Shown here piece after piece: positions 8,789 to 21,661 of a DNA stretch of 64,000 nt. The notes beneath the pieces are model-generated. The model did no database searches, was not told the DNA's origin, and saw nothing but the letters and a program-made list of their open reading frames with translations. Position 1 is the first letter of the stretch. The number at the start of each line of letters is the position of its first letter. The position numbers were made by a program, and so were the translations under genes. The DNA is taken from contig NZ_JAGEMM010000003.1 of assembly GCF_017921815.1 (NCBI RefSeq), positions 186,001 to 250,000 of the forward strand, given 5' to 3'. This DNA is from Microvirga antarctica. GTDB taxonomy: Bacteria; Pseudomonadota; Alphaproteobacteria; Rhizobiales; Beijerinckiaceae.

Positions 8789-9955
8789 ATGACAGCCTGC
8801 ATCGTCGGTTGGGCCCATACGCCCTTCGGGAAACACGACACGGAGACGGTCGAAAGCCTGATCGTGCGGGTCACGAATGAGGCCCTCGCGCATGCGGGCA
8901 TCGGGGCGGAAGATGTGGACGAGGTCGTCCTCGGCCATTTCAACGGCGGTTTCTCGGCGCAGGACTTCACCGCCTCCCTGGTCTTCCAGGCCAGCGACAA
9001 ATTCCGCTTCAAGCCGGCGACCCGGGTCGAGAATGCCTGCGCGACGGGATCGGCGGCGGTTCACCAGGCGATCAAGAGCATCGAGGCCAAGCGCGCCAGG
9101 ACGGTGCTGGTCGTCGGCGTCGAGCAAATGACGACGACGCCGGGTCCGGAGATCGGCAACATCCTGCTGAAAGCCTCCTACCTCCCCGAGGATGGTGACA
9201 CCAAGGGCGGGTTTGCCGGCGTATTCGGCCAGATCGCCGGCCAGTATTTCCAGCGCTACGGCGATCAGTCCGATGCGTTGGCGCTGATCGCCGCCAAGAA
9301 CCACAAGAACGGCGTCGACAATCCCTACGCCCAGATGCGCAAGGATCTGGGCTACGATTTCTGCCGCGCGGAGAGCGACAAGAATCCATTCGTGGCCGGC
9401 CCCCTGAAGCGCACCGATTGCTCGCTCGTCTCGGATGGAGCGGCAGCCCTGGTGCTGGCCGATACGGAGACGGCGCTTCGCATGCGCCGCGCCGTGGCCT
9501 TCCGGGCGACCGCTCACGCGCAGGATTTTCTGCCGATGTCGAAGCGTGACATCGTCCATTTCGAGGGTTGCACCGAAGCCTGGCAGCGCGCGCTGACCCA
9601 GGCTGGCATCACGCTGGACGACCTGTCTTTTGTCGAAACCCACGATTGCTTCACCATCGCCGAATTGATCGAATATGAGGCGATGGGTCTGACGCCGCGC
9701 GGCGAGGGGGCTCGTGCCGTTAAGGAAGGGTGGACCAACCGGGACGGCAAATTGCCGGTCAACCCGTCCGGCGGCCTGAAGGCCAAGGGGCATCCGATCG
9801 GCGCCACCGGCGTCTCCATGCATGTGCTCTCGGCCATGCAGCTCTGCGAGGAGGCCGGCGGGATCCAGGTGAAGAGCCCGGTTCTGGGCGGGATCTTCAA
9901 TATGGGCGGGGCAGCGGTCGCCAATTACGTGAGCGTGCTCGAACGGATCAAGTGA
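8789..9955 (+). CDS. Thiolase-family acetyl-CoA acetyltransferase (SCP2-thiolase-like)
   Basis: This 388-residue condensing-enzyme-fold protein has the acylated Cys84 in ENACATGSAA, an HDCF segment near residue 286 and the C-terminal GHPIGATG catalytic-His motif near 335. This arrangement matches the lipid-transfer/SCPx-type thiolase branch rather than biosynthetic PhaA thiolases. The expected reaction is thiolytic cleavage or Claisen condensation of acyl-CoA, with unknown chain specificity. It stands alone: divergent from the Nudix gene and convergent with bolA, so context gives no pathway. Confidence 0.87.
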   Translation: MTACIVGWAHTPFGKHDTETVESLIVRVTNEALAHAGIGAEDVDEVVLGHFNGGFSAQDFTASLVFQASDKFRFKPATRVENACATGSAAVHQAIKSIEAKRARTVLVVGVEQMTTTPGPEIGNILLKASYLPEDGDTKGGFAGVFGQIAGQYFQRYGDQSDALALIAAKNHKNGVDNPYAQMRKDLGYDFCRAESDKNPFVAGPLKRTDCSLVSDGAAALVLADTETALRMRRAVAFRATAHAQDFLPMSKRDIVHFEGCTEAWQRALTQAGITLDDLSFVETHDCFTIAELIEYEAMGLTPRGEGARAVKEGWTNRDGKLPVNPSGGLKAKGHPIGATGVSMHVLSAMQLCEEAGGIQVKSPVLGGIFNMGGAAVANYVSVLERIK

Positions 9956-9964
9956 GGTCTTGGC

Positions 9965-10231
9965 CTATTCGCCGGGTCCCTTCGCGTCGATGGCGAGCGC
10001 GTGGAGGCCCCGGTCGAAGGCGCCTGCCAGCGTCTCGTTGACGAGGCGGTGACGCTGCAGCCTGCTCTTGCCGGTGAAGGCATCGGACACGATATGGATA
10101 CGAATATGCGTTTGAACGCCTTCCCGAAAGCCGCCGTGTCCGCGATGCTGTTCTGATTCGTCGATGACGTCGAGGCGCGTGGGTTGCAGGCTTTGCTGCA
10201 GCATTTGGGTGATCCAGTCGGACAGTGTCAT
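9965..10231 (-). CDS. bolA: BolA-family protein
   Basis: This 88-residue single-domain protein has the BolA class II KH-like fold. It has the conserved histidine-rich H-x-GH-x-G segment (ESEQHRGHGG at residues 25-34) and the RLQRHRLVNE helix. BolA proteins pair with monothiol glutaredoxins and take part in iron-sulfur cluster trafficking and iron signalling. It is divergent from the J-domain gene that precedes cobS-cobT, an order common in Hyphomicrobiales. The exact BolA subtype is not certain. Confidence 0.88.
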   Translation of the reverse strand: MTLSDWITQMLQQSLQPTRLDVIDESEQHRGHGGFREGVQTHIRIHIVSDAFTGKSRLQRHRLVNETLAGAFDRGLHALAIDAKGPGE

Positions 10232-10320
10232 GGTCTCAAGGTTCCCTTTTCTATCCGGTCTGCGGCCAAAAGCGCTCGGGCCTTGGCTCTTTGCCTCAAG
10301 CCACTCATAATCGCCAGGTC

Positions 10321-10950
10321 ATGAATCTCAACTCGCCCTTCTTCAACCGGATCCGAATCAAGCCCGCTCGCGACGAGCCGCGGGAAACCACCGGTCCGGT
10401 CTGCGACCACCCCGCGTGCAATCTGGCCGGGGAATTCCGCGCGCCCAAGGGCCGGGATGCGGAGGGCAAGTACTGGCAGTTCTGCCTCAATCACGTGCGC
10501 GAGTACAACGCCTCCTACAATTACTTCGCGGGCATGTCCGACAACGCCGTGGTGGCGTTCCAGAAAGACGCGGTGATCGGTCACCGGCCGACGTGGGCCA
10601 TGGGCGTCAACCCCACGAGCAAGGCCGCCCAGGACGGGTCGCCGCACCTCCCGCGCGAATGGGCCTATAGCGATCCGCTGGGTGTGCTCCATGGGAAGGA
10701 CTTCACGCAGGCTCGCTTTCGGCCCGCTCCCGCCCAGCCCAAGCGTCCTCGCTACACGGGAGCGGCCAAGCGCGCGCTGGACGTTCTCGGCCTCGACGAG
10801 ACCGCCGACGGCCCCGCCATCAAGGCGCAATACAAGCTGCTGGTGAAGCGCTTCCATCCCGATGCCAATGGCGGCGACCGGTCCTTCGAGGAACGGCTCC
10901 GCGACATCATCAAGGCGCATGATGTGCTCAAGACCGCCGGGATGACCTGA
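10321..10950 (+). CDS. J-domain (DnaJ-like) protein upstream of cobST
   Basis: This 209-residue protein has a C-terminal J domain (about residues 150-205: ALDVLGLDETADGPAIKAQYK and the HPD tripeptide in RFHPDANGGD). J domains stimulate Hsp70 ATPase activity. The N-terminal 140 residues contain a CDHPAC-x(n)-FCLNH Cys/His arrangement that could bind zinc, and no Gly/Phe or DnaJ zinc-finger region, so this is a type III-like J protein. ATG at 10321 (MNLNSPFF) is preferred over 10225, which would overlap bolA. The gene lies 123 bp upstream of cobS on the same strand; whether its client is the cobaltochelatase is inference from context. Confidence 0.87.
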   Translation: MNLNSPFFNRIRIKPARDEPRETTGPVCDHPACNLAGEFRAPKGRDAEGKYWQFCLNHVREYNASYNYFAGMSDNAVVAFQKDAVIGHRPTWAMGVNPTSKAAQDGSPHLPREWAYSDPLGVLHGKDFTQARFRPAPAQPKRPRYTGAAKRALDVLGLDETADGPAIKAQYKLLVKRFHPDANGGDRSFEERLRDIIKAHDVLKTAGMT

Positions 10951-11073
10951 AAAAAAGCCCCGCGAGACAGTCCTGGAATGCGCCAATGAGGTTTGCGCCC
11001 TCCGGGTGAGGTTGTTAAGACACCCTCAGCGCTTGTGACAATCCGACAAAAACCGACCGAGAGGCCCGAGATC

Positions 11074-12060
11074 ATGGCAAGTACCGAACCCGCGACCCTT
11101 TTGCCCGACATGAAGGTGTCCGTGCGGCAAGTCTTCGGAATCGACTCGGATCTGGATGTTCCTGCCTTCTCGTCCAGCGACGAGCACGTGCCGGATCTCG
11201 ATCCGGATTACCTGTTCGATCGCGAGACGACCCTTGCCATCCTGGCGGGCTTTGCGCGCAACCGCCGCGTCATGATCACCGGCTACCACGGCACCGGCAA
11301 GTCGACCCATATCGAGCAGGTGGCGGCGCGGCTGAACTGGCCCTGCGTGCGCGTCAACCTCGACAGCCATGTCTCACGCATCGATCTGGTCGGCAAGGAC
11401 GCCATCGTGCTGCAGGACGGCAAGCAGATCACGGCCTTCCAGGATGGCATCCTGCCCTGGGCTTTGCAGAACAACGTGGCGCTGGTCTTCGACGAATACG
11501 ACGCCGGCCGCCCGGACGTGATGTTCGTGATCCAGCGCGTGCTCGAACAGGCCGGCAAGCTGACGCTTCTCGATCAGAAGCGGGTGATCCGGCCGCATCC
11601 CGCCTTCCGGCTGTTCTCCACCGCCAACACCGTCGGCCTCGGCGATACGTCGGGCCTCTACCATGGCACCCAGCAGATCAACCAGGGTCAGATGGACCGC
11701 TGGTCGATCGTCACGACCCTCAACTACCTGCCGCACGACAAGGAAGTCGATATCGTCCTGTCCAAGGCGAAGCACTATCAGGAAGACCCGAACGGGCGCG
11801 ACATCGTCAACAAGATGGTGCGGGTGGCCGATCTCACCCGCAGCGCCTTCATGAACGGCGATCTCTCCACCGTCATGAGCCCGCGCACGGTCATCACCTG
11901 GGCCGAGAACGCCGAGATTTTCGGCGAGACGGGCTTCGCGTTCCGCGTCACGTTCCTCAACAAGTGCGATGAACTCGAGCGGGCGCTCGTGGCTGAATTC
12001 TACCAGCGTTCGTTCGGCAAGGAACTGCCCGAGAGCTCCGTGAACATCGCCCTGTCGTAA
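11074..12060 (+). CDS. cobS: Cobaltochelatase subunit CobS
   Basis: This 328-residue AAA+ ATPase is close to the usual CobS length. It has Walker A GYHGTGKS at about residues 70-77, Walker [10 protein letters not shown] near 137 and the [18 protein letters not shown] sensor region. With CobT it forms the ATP-driven ring that helps CobN insert cobalt into hydrogenobyrinic acid a,c-diamide in aerobic cobalamin synthesis. ATG at 11074 (MASTEPAT) matches the family start; the upstream in-frame start at 10993 lacks support. cobT follows after 8 bp. No cobalamin riboswitch is visible in the 123-bp leader. Confidence 0.96.
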   Translation: MASTEPATLLPDMKVSVRQVFGIDSDLDVPAFSSSDEHVPDLDPDYLFDRETTLAILAGFARNRRVMITGYHGTGKSTHIEQVAARLNWPCVRVNLDSHVSRIDLVGKDAIVLQDGKQITAFQDGILPWALQNNVALVFDEYDAGRPDVMFVIQRVLEQAGKLTLLDQKRVIRPHPAFRLFSTANTVGLGDTSGLYHGTQQINQGQMDRWSIVTTLNYLPHDKEVDIVLSKAKHYQEDPNGRDIVNKMVRVADLTRSAFMNGDLSTVMSPRTVITWAENAEIFGETGFAFRVTFLNKCDELERALVAEFYQRSFGKELPESSVNIALS

Positions 12061-12068
12061 GGATCTCA

Positions 12069-13961
12069 ATGTCCCTCTCGAACCGCAAGCCAGGTGAGAA
12101 AAAAGAAGCGCCGGCCGAGCCGCTGAAGCGCTCCATCGCCGGCTGCATCAAGGCCCTGGCGCGAAAGCCCGACCTCGAGGTGACCTTCGCGTCGGACCGG
12201 CCCGCCTTCATGGGCGACAAGATCCGCCTGCCGGAGCCACCCCGGCGGCTGACGGCCGAGGACGTGGCCATCCTGCGGGGCAATGCGGATTCGATGGCGT
12301 TGCGGCTGGCCTGTCATGACGGCACGCTGCATCGCAAGCTCGCGCCCGAAGGTCAGGCCGCCCGCGCTGTCTTCGATGCGGTCGAGCAGGCGCGCGTCGA
12401 GTCCATCGGCTCCCGCCGCATGGCCGGTGTGGCGTCCAACATCACGGCGATGCTCGAGGACCGCTATCACCGCGGCGGCAAGTTCGAGGACATCACCGAC
12501 CGGGCGGATGCGCCCATCGAGGATGCGGTCGCCCTGATGGTTCGCGAGCGCCTCACCGGTGCAAGGCCGCCGGCTGCCGCCTCGAAACTCGTCGAGCTGT
12601 GGCGCGACTTCATCGAGGAGCGCGCCGGAGAGGATCTCGATGCGCTCCTCAAGAACATCGAAAACCAGCGCGATTTCGCCCGCGGCATCCGCGATCTGCT
12701 GACGTCGCTGGAGATGGCCGACGACTCGTCGCTTGATTCCGACGACGAGGACAATGACGAAGAGAACGACAGCGATCAGCAGGAACAGCAGGGCGAGGGC
12801 GAATCCGAGCAGGAATCGCAAGGCGACCGCGCCGACATGGAGGTCAGCGAGGACGCCAGCGACGAGATGGAGGAGGGGGCGAGCGAGGATTCGGACGGGC
12901 CGTCCGGGGAAATGCCCGATGAAGCCGACGAGGCCGATTCCGAGAACGCCGCCGAATCCATGCGTCCGCCGTCCCGCGCCAACGACCATCGCGGGCCGGA
13001 TTACAAGGCTTTCAGCACCAAGTTCGACGAGGTCATCTTTGCCGAGGAACTCTGCGATTCGGATGAGTTGACGCGCCTTCGCGCCTATCTGGACAAGCAG
13101 CTCGCCCATCTGCAGGGCGTGGTGGGCCGGTTGGCGAACCGCTTGCAGCGCCGCCTTCTGGCGCAGCAGAACCGGGCATGGGAGTTCGATCTCGAGGAGG
13201 GGACGCTTGACCCCGCGCGGCTGCCGCGGGTGGTGATGGACCCGTTCCAGCCGTTGACCTTCAAGCACGAGCAGGACACGAACTTCCGCGACACCGTCGT
13301 GACCCTGCTGATCGACAATTCCGGTTCCATGCGCGGACGCCCGATCACGGTAGCGGCGACCTGCGCCGATATTCTGGCGCGCACGCTCGAACGTTGCGGC
13401 GTGAAGGTCGAGATCCTGGGTTTCACCACCAAGGCGTGGAAGGGCGGGCAGGCGCGGGAATCGTGGTTGCAGAGCGGCAAACCCGCCAATCCCGGGCGTC
13501 TCAACGATTTGCGCCACATCATCTACAAATCCGCCGATGCGCCCTGGCGGCGGGCGCGCAAGAATCTCGGGCTGATGATGCGCGAGGGCCTCCTCAAGGA
13601 GAACATCGACGGCGAGGCGCTGGACTGGGCCCACAAACGCCTGCTGGCCCGTCCCGAGCAACGCCGGATCATGATGGTGATCTCGGATGGCGCGCCGGTG
13701 GACGATTCCACCCTGTCGGTCAATCCCGGCAACTACCTCGAGCGGCATCTGCGCTACGTCATCGAGGAGATCGAGACCCGCTCGCCCGTGGAGCTGATCG
13801 CCATCGGCATCGGCCACGACGTCACCCGCTATTACCGTCGCGCGGTCACGATCGTCGACGCGGAAGAGCTTGGTGGCGTGATGACCGAGAAGCTCGCCGA
13901 ACTGTTCGAGGAAAAGGCGCCCTCGACGGCGCGCGGCGCACGCCGCAAGGCCTTCGCGTGA
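12069..13961 (+). CDS. cobT: Cobaltochelatase subunit CobT
   Basis: This 630-residue protein shows the CobT layout: an N-terminal alpha-helical domain (1-215), a strongly acidic Asp/Glu/Ser/Gln-rich linker (about 216-310), and a C-terminal von Willebrand A domain. The MIDAS motif DNSGSMRG is at about 416-423, followed by the [11 protein letters not shown] segment. It works with CobS as the chaperone-like complex for CobN, which is not in this window. It follows cobS after 8 bp and is followed after 13 bp by an exported esterase-like gene, suggesting one transcript. Confidence 0.96.
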   Translation: MSLSNRKPGEKKEAPAEPLKRSIAGCIKALARKPDLEVTFASDRPAFMGDKIRLPEPPRRLTAEDVAILRGNADSMALRLACHDGTLHRKLAPEGQAARAVFDAVEQARVESIGSRRMAGVASNITAMLEDRYHRGGKFEDITDRADAPIEDAVALMVRERLTGARPPAAASKLVELWRDFIEERAGEDLDALLKNIENQRDFARGIRDLLTSLEMADDSSLDSDDEDNDEENDSDQQEQQGEGESEQESQGDRADMEVSEDASDEMEEGASEDSDGPSGEMPDEADEADSENAAESMRPPSRANDHRGPDYKAFSTKFDEVIFAEELCDSDELTRLRAYLDKQLAHLQGVVGRLANRLQRRLLAQQNRAWEFDLEEGTLDPARLPRVVMDPFQPLTFKHEQDTNFRDTVVTLLIDNSGSMRGRPITVAATCADILARTLERCGVKVEILGFTTKAWKGGQARESWLQSGKPANPGRLNDLRHIIYKSADAPWRRARKNLGLMMREGLLKENIDGEALDWAHKRLLARPEQRRIMMVISDGAPVDDSTLSVNPGNYLERHLRYVIEEIETRSPVELIAIGIGHDVTRYYRRAVTIVDAEELGGVMTEKLAELFEEKAPSTARGARRKAFA

Positions 13962-13974
13962 CCGCTACCCGTCG

Positions 13975-14997
13975 ATGAGGCTGAGCCGTCGCTCGTTTTT
14001 GCTCGGCGGCGGAACGGTCGGCGCGGTGACGCTGGCCGGCACGGCTTGGGCGCAGCGGCCGCCGGTCTTTCCGAAACCGACATCCATCCCGATCCAGGCC
14101 ACCTCCATCGACCGCTTCTCGGTCGCCGAACCTGACCGGGTGAGGTTTGGCGAACTGGCTTTCCGGTCCGGGCTGCACCTGCGATCCAGCGCCCGGGAAT
14201 TCGGCGGGTTCTCGGGATTGTGGCGCTCCGCCGATGGCGGCGAGTTGGTGGCTCTGTCCGACAACGCCCAATGGCTGCGCGCCCGCGTCGCAACGGCTGA
14301 CGGACGAATGACTGGGCTCGCCGCGCCGGTGCTCTCGCCGCTCGCCTTCGCCAATGGAAAGCTCCTGCGCGCGTCGCGCTACTACGACACGGAAAGTTTG
14401 GCGATTTCGGGCACCACCGCTTTCATCGGTATCGAGCGCCATCATGCCGTCATGCGCTTTTCCTGGAACGGCGAGGTTCTGTCGGGCGGGGACCTGATCC
14501 GGATCCCGGACGAGACCAGGAGCCTGCCGGGCAATGCGGGCTTGGAGGCCCTGGCCGTGGCCCCGCCGGGCTCGGCGCTCGCCGGCGCCGTGCTGGCGGT
14601 GGCCGAACGGTCGTCGCCGGGCGACGAGACGCCGACGCGGGGCTACATCCTGACCGGGCCGGCGCGCGGGACCTTCGAGGTCAGCCGCTCGGACGGCTTC
14701 GATATCTCCGACATGGCGTTCCTGCCGACCGGCGAACTGGTGCTGCTGGAGCGGCGGTTCTCGCTCTTTTCGGGCTTCGCCACCCGCCTCCGTCGCGTTC
14801 CGACCGACGCCATCCGGGCGGGACGTCGCCTCGATGGCGCCGTCATCTTCCAGAGCGACGCGTCGCAGCAGATCGACAACATGGAAGGCTTGTCGGTCCA
14901 CCGGGAGGGCGCCGACACGGTGCTGACGATGATCTCCGACGACAATTTCAACGGCTTCCAGCGCACGCTGCTGCTGGAATTCGCACTGGTCGGATAA
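13975..14997 (+). CDS. Tat-exported esterase-like/phytase-like protein (PF13449 type)
   Basis: This 340-residue protein opens with a twin-arginine signal (LSRRSFLLGG, hydrophobic stretch, then AWA-QR near residue 28). This predicts export as a folded protein to the periplasm. The mature part resembles the esterase-like activity of phytase family: a beta-propeller-like fold with repeated FGGFSGLWRS, GNAGLEALAV and DNMEGLSVHR segments carrying acidic residues. The substrate is not known; the family name reflects fold similarity rather than proven phytase activity. It follows cobT by 13 bp but has no evident role in cobalamin synthesis, and is convergent with the YhhQ-type gene. Confidence 0.83.
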   Translation: MRLSRRSFLLGGGTVGAVTLAGTAWAQRPPVFPKPTSIPIQATSIDRFSVAEPDRVRFGELAFRSGLHLRSSAREFGGFSGLWRSADGGELVALSDNAQWLRARVATADGRMTGLAAPVLSPLAFANGKLLRASRYYDTESLAISGTTAFIGIERHHAVMRFSWNGEVLSGGDLIRIPDETRSLPGNAGLEALAVAPPGSALAGAVLAVAERSSPGDETPTRGYILTGPARGTFEVSRSDGFDISDMAFLPTGELVLLERRFSLFSGFATRLRRVPTDAIRAGRRLDGAVIFQSDASQQIDNMEGLSVHREGADTVLTMISDDNFNGFQRTLLLEFALVG

Positions 14998-15003
14998 GCG
15001 GGC

Positions 15004-15636
15004 TCAGGCGCGCTGCGGCGACAGCCGCCGCATCAGCACAAGGACGGCCCCATAAGGCGCGATCGACAGGGCGGCGAGCAGCAGCTTCACGGCGTAATCG
15101 GCCATGGCGAGGTTCGTCCAGGGCAGGGCGATGCAGCTGTCGGCGATGCCCACGCTTCCCATGAGATCGGAGATCGTCAGGCCGAGACCGGGGATCGGGC
15201 CGCAATAGAATGCGATCGAGAAGAACAGCACGGTGTCGAGCGCCGACGAGATGACGGAGGAGACGAAGGGCGGCAGCCACCAGGCGCGATCACGCAGGCG
15301 GGCGAAAATCCGGATATCCAGCAGCTGGGCAACCAGGAAGGCGGCGCCCGACGCGATGGCGATTCGCGGCGTCGCCAGGGCCACCGAGAGGACCACCGCC
15401 AGGACGAAACCCGCATAGACCACACGCCGCGCGCCGGCGGGGCCAAAGCGGCGGTTCGACAGGTCGGTGATCAGGAACGAGAACGGATAGGTGAACGCGC
15501 CCCAGGTCAGATAATCCTGCAGGCCCAGATGGCCGAACGGATACTGAACCAGAATATTGGACGCCAGCACGATGAGCGTCATGGCCGCAAGGGCGATGCC
15601 GAAGTCCCGACGGTCGGATGGGGTCAAGGCGCGCAT
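15004..15636 (-). CDS. Queuosine-precursor transporter, YhhQ family
   Basis: This 210-residue membrane protein has about six helices and the COG1738/YhhQ signatures: an early LASNILVQYP segment, FLITDLSNRRFGP near residue 60, and AFYCGPIPG. Family members import the 7-deazaguanine precursors preQ0/preQ1 used for tRNA queuosine. ATG at 15636 (MRALTPSDRR) starts just before the first helix; the longer open frame upstream runs into the rpmB end and looks non-coding. It lies downstream of rpmB on the same strand. Confidence 0.88.
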   Translation of the reverse strand: MRALTPSDRRDFGIALAAMTLIVLASNILVQYPFGHLGLQDYLTWGAFTYPFSFLITDLSNRRFGPAGARRVVYAGFVLAVVLSVALATPRIAIASGAAFLVAQLLDIRIFARLRDRAWWLPPFVSSVISSALDTVLFFSIAFYCGPIPGLGLTISDLMGSVGIADSCIALPWTNLAMADYAVKLLLAALSIAPYGAVLVLMRRLSPQRA

Positions 15637-15718
15637 GAGAACCACCTGAGGGCTGGCCGAAAACGCAAAACGGGCAGCCCCAAGAGCCACCCGCCTGCAA
15701 CATGCCGTGATCGAAGGA

Positions 15719-16009
15719 TCAGCTCGCGGCAGCGAGCTTCTTCTCGATTTCGCGCTTGATGGTACGGGCGTTCTGCGACAGCTCGTCACCCTTCGCCTTG
15801 GCGAGGAAGGCATCGAGACCGCCACGATGCTCGACGGAGCGGAGCGCGTTGGCGGAAATGCGCAGGCGCACCGACCGCTTCAGCGTGTCGGAGAGCAGCG
15901 TGACATTGCAGAGGTTCGGCAGGAACTTCCGCTTGGTCTTATGGTTCGAGTGGCTCACGAGATGGCCACTCATCACGGCCTTGCCAGTCAGTTCGCAACG
16001 GCGCGACAT
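15719..16009 (-). CDS. rpmB: 50S ribosomal protein L28
   Basis: This 96-residue basic protein is recognisable as bacterial L28 from [10 protein letters not shown], the [11 protein letters not shown] segment and the [14 protein letters not shown] segment. It binds 23S rRNA near the E site of the large subunit. The typical zinc-binding cysteine pairs of some L28 proteins are not complete here, which is common in alphaproteobacteria. A divergent spacer of 249 bp separates it from the DUF3108 gene. Confidence 0.97.
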   Translation of the reverse strand: MSRRCELTGKAVMSGHLVSHSNHKTKRKFLPNLCNVTLLSDTLKRSVRLRISANALRSVEHRGGLDAFLAKAKGDELSQNARTIKREIEKKLAAAS

Positions 16010-16258
16010 GGTTTCGATCCTATTGTCAAAAACGGCGTCAAAGCGTCAAAAGCAACGGGTTTGCTTCGCAGATCCCGCGCCGCCGGACACCAGAAGTCCT
16101 TGGAAGGTGCGAGCCTATAGGCTGAAAGCAGGGTGCCCGTCAAGAATGGCCCGCGAGACCCGATGGGTTTTTTGCAATCTGCTGGTCACGATTTATACTA
16201 AATTTCGTGACAATGCACGCCAGCGATTCTGTTGAGCCGAATCGCCCGGGACACATCC

Positions 16259-17080
16259 ATGCGCCAGATCGCCGTCTCCACCGTCATCGCCCTTGCTGTC
16301 CTGGCCACAGGATCGCGCCTCGAGGCGCAGACTCTCAAGGTCGATTATGACATCACCCTGGCGGGGCTGTCGCTGGGCACCGCCGACCTCTCGTCGACCT
16401 TCGAGGGCTCGCGCTACAAGATGCTGGCGGCCGTGAAGCTCTCGGGGCTTGCCAAGATGCTGACCGGCGGCAAGGGCGCGGCCACCGCCAATGGCGCGAT
16501 TGCCGGGCCGCGGCCGCAGCCTGCCGCTTTCGCCGTGACCTCCCGCTCCTCCAGTGACCAGCGCACGGTTCGCATGGGACTGACGTCGGGCAATGTGGCG
16601 GCCGTCGAGATCACCCCGCCGATCGACGAGAAACCTGACCGGGTGCCTGTGAAAGACGGGGACAAGCTCGGCGTCGTCGACCCCGTCAGCGCGCTCTTGA
16701 TGCCCGCCATGGCCAGCGGCGACCTGATGAATGCGGCCAATTGCAACCGCACCATCCCGGTTTTCGACGGAGCGGCCCGGTTCGACGTGGTGCTGTCCTA
16801 TGATGGCACCAAGACTGTGGACAAGGTTGGGTACAAGGGCCCGGTTCTCGTGTGCAAAGCCCGGTATATCCCGATCTCGGGCCACCGCTCCCTGCGTCCT
16901 GCCACCAAGTTCATGGAAGAGAACAAGGACATGTCGGTCTGGCTGGCGCCCCTCACGGCGCAGCGCGTTCTCGTGCCATTGCGGATTGCCGTCCGCACCA
17001 TGGTTGGCCTCAGCGTCGTGGAAGCCTCCCGCTGGGCCATGGAAGGCAACGCCAAGGTCGTCCCGATCTCCCTCGACTAG
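16259..17080 (+). CDS. DUF3108 exported protein
   Basis: This 273-residue protein has a Sec signal peptide (hydrophobic stretch to about residue 18, likely cleavage after LEA near 22) and then the DUF3108 fold. The mature sequence starts LKVDYDITLAGLSLGTADL, and later has YDGTKTV and a CKARYIPISGHR segment. DUF3108 proteins are periplasmic beta-rich proteins of unknown function, often encoded between rpmB and a SUV3-like helicase in this order, as here. ATG at the start of MRQIAVS was chosen because the upstream TTG adds a short charged leader ahead of the signal. Confidence 0.85.
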   Translation: MRQIAVSTVIALAVLATGSRLEAQTLKVDYDITLAGLSLGTADLSSTFEGSRYKMLAAVKLSGLAKMLTGGKGAATANGAIAGPRPQPAAFAVTSRSSSDQRTVRMGLTSGNVAAVEITPPIDEKPDRVPVKDGDKLGVVDPVSALLMPAMASGDLMNAANCNRTIPVFDGAARFDVVLSYDGTKTVDKVGYKGPVLVCKARYIPISGHRSLRPATKFMEENKDMSVWLAPLTAQRVLVPLRIAVRTMVGLSVVEASRWAMEGNAKVVPISLD

Positions 17081-17234
17081 CGACGCCCTCGCCATTGGCG
17101 GAGGAGGCTTCGAGCCCCATATAACGATGTAAGCTGCGGCCCGGCGCATGGCCGGATCCTTGCCTCAGGGCCCGCCCCGTCGTCTCCGCGACAGGCAGCC
17201 CTTTCCTCCTGACCGGGATAGTCCGCGAACACCG

Positions 17235-20597
<3,363 letters not shown>

Positions 20598-20609
20598 GAT
20601 CCTGCCTGC

Positions 20610-20912
20610 GTGCGCGCGGACAGGCAGCGACTCGACAAATGGCTCTGGTTCGCCAGGTTTGCCAGGTCGCGCACGTTGGCCGCCAAGCTTGTCGGAAGCG
20701 GCTATGTCCGCGTCAACGGGCAGCGGGCGACGGACCCTGCCAAGGGATTGGCTGTTGGCGACGTCGTGACGCTGGCGCTCGACCGCAGCACACTTGTGAT
20801 CCGCGTGCGCGATCGCGGCACCCGTCGCGGCCCGGCCTCCGAAGCCCGCCTTCTCTATGAAGACCTTGGCAGCGACGACGCGGCGCTTGTCACGAACCCC
20901 GACAGCGGCTAG
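20610..20912 (+). CDS. S4-domain RNA-binding protein (Hsp15/HslR-like)
   Basis: This 100-residue protein consists mostly of an S4 RNA-binding domain (RLDKWLWFARFARSRTLAAK, then GYVRVNGQR) with a short basic/acidic tail. Hsp15-type proteins recognise stalled 50S subunits carrying peptidyl-tRNA and help recycle them. The start is GTG at 20610, directly before the domain and 12 bp after the helicase stop, so it is probably translated from the helicase transcript. Its link with an RNA helicase fits a role in RNA or ribosome quality control. Confidence 0.9.
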   Translation: MRADRQRLDKWLWFARFARSRTLAAKLVGSGYVRVNGQRATDPAKGLAVGDVVTLALDRSTLVIRVRDRGTRRGPASEARLLYEDLGSDDAALVTNPDSG

Positions 20913-20978
20913 AGCGGCGGCGGCCATTCGTTTCGCCTCACCCGAACCGCCAGCGCCGAACGCCTGCGAAGGACCCTC

Positions 20979-21317
20979 ATGACCTACGTCGTCACTGAAA
21001 ATTGCATCAAGTGCAAATACATGGACTGCGTCGAAGTCTGTCCAGTCGATTGCTTCTACGAAGGCGACAATATGCTCGTCATTCATCCTGACGAGTGCAT
21101 CGACTGCGGTGTCTGCGAGCCAGAATGCCCCGCCGAGGCGATCAAGACCGATTCAGAGCCCGGCCTCGAGCAATGGCTGAAGATCAACGCCGAGATGGCC
21201 AAGAGCTGGCCCAATATTACCCAGAAGAAAGATGCCCCTTCGGACGCCAAAGAATTCGACGGTGTCGACGGGAAATTTGCGAAATATTTCTCACCCGAGC
21301 CCGGCGAGGGTGACTGA
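20979..21317 (+). CDS. fdxA: Ferredoxin FdxA (7Fe-8Fe type)
   Basis: This 112-residue soluble ferredoxin has two cysteine clusters near the N-terminus: C9-x2-C12-x4-C17-x3-CP and C40-x2-C43-x2-C46-x3-CP, which bind one 3Fe-4S and one 4Fe-4S centre. The C-terminal 55 residues ([17 protein letters not shown]) are typical of alphaproteobacterial FdxA. It is a low-potential electron carrier and appears essential in some relatives. It lies 66 bp after the S4 gene and 344 bp before carD. Confidence 0.95.
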   Translation: MTYVVTENCIKCKYMDCVEVCPVDCFYEGDNMLVIHPDECIDCGVCEPECPAEAIKTDSEPGLEQWLKINAEMAKSWPNITQKKDAPSDAKEFDGVDGKFAKYFSPEPGEGD

Positions 21318-21661
21318 CAGGAAGCTTGAGCGGAGCCGCCGCATCTTTATGCTGTCATTGAAATATTTTGCTTTTGCGGACGACCTGTGATAGGGTTCGT
21401 GCATGCCGTCGCTCGTGCCCGACGTGCGTAAAATCCGCAGACCGACGGTTTATAAGATGAAGCGAAACGCACGCCCCTTGTCTTCAGGTAGTTTCGATTG
21501 CCTCTTTTCGAGGGTGTGGGCATTTTTCTAGTTGCCGGTCCGTTCAGGCATATCAGCGGAAGACGACGTTCCGCAATCATCATGACAGTTCTTCCGGATC
21601 TGACCGGTCGAACGAACCACCCCCGTCGCGCGGCGGGGGAGTGCAAGGAGGCCTCTCTCGC
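21318..21661. other. 344-bp intergenic region between fdxA and carD
   Basis: No convincing gene or tRNA is present; the short open frames here lack a ribosome binding site and domain content. The middle is locally AT-richer (about 21350-21375 and 21445-21460), so the carD promoter is probably inside. A GC-rich inverted segment occurs at about 21622-21640 just before the AAGGAGG ribosome binding site that sets the carD start. Confidence 0.6.

Noticed and set aside
10951-11073. Possible cobalamin riboswitch before cobS
   Set aside because: No B12-box (GCCACTG) or riboswitch-length structure occurs in the 123-bp leader.
12066-13817. 583-codon minus-strand frame over cobT
   Set aside because: Antisense artefact of the acidic CobT linker codons; cobT itself has unmistakable family content.
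16021-16075. Repeated GTCAAA segments as an rpmB promoter
   Set aside because: A TTGACG/ACAATA pair can be drawn on the minus strand, but it would leave almost no leader before the rpmB start, so I do not report it as a promoter.
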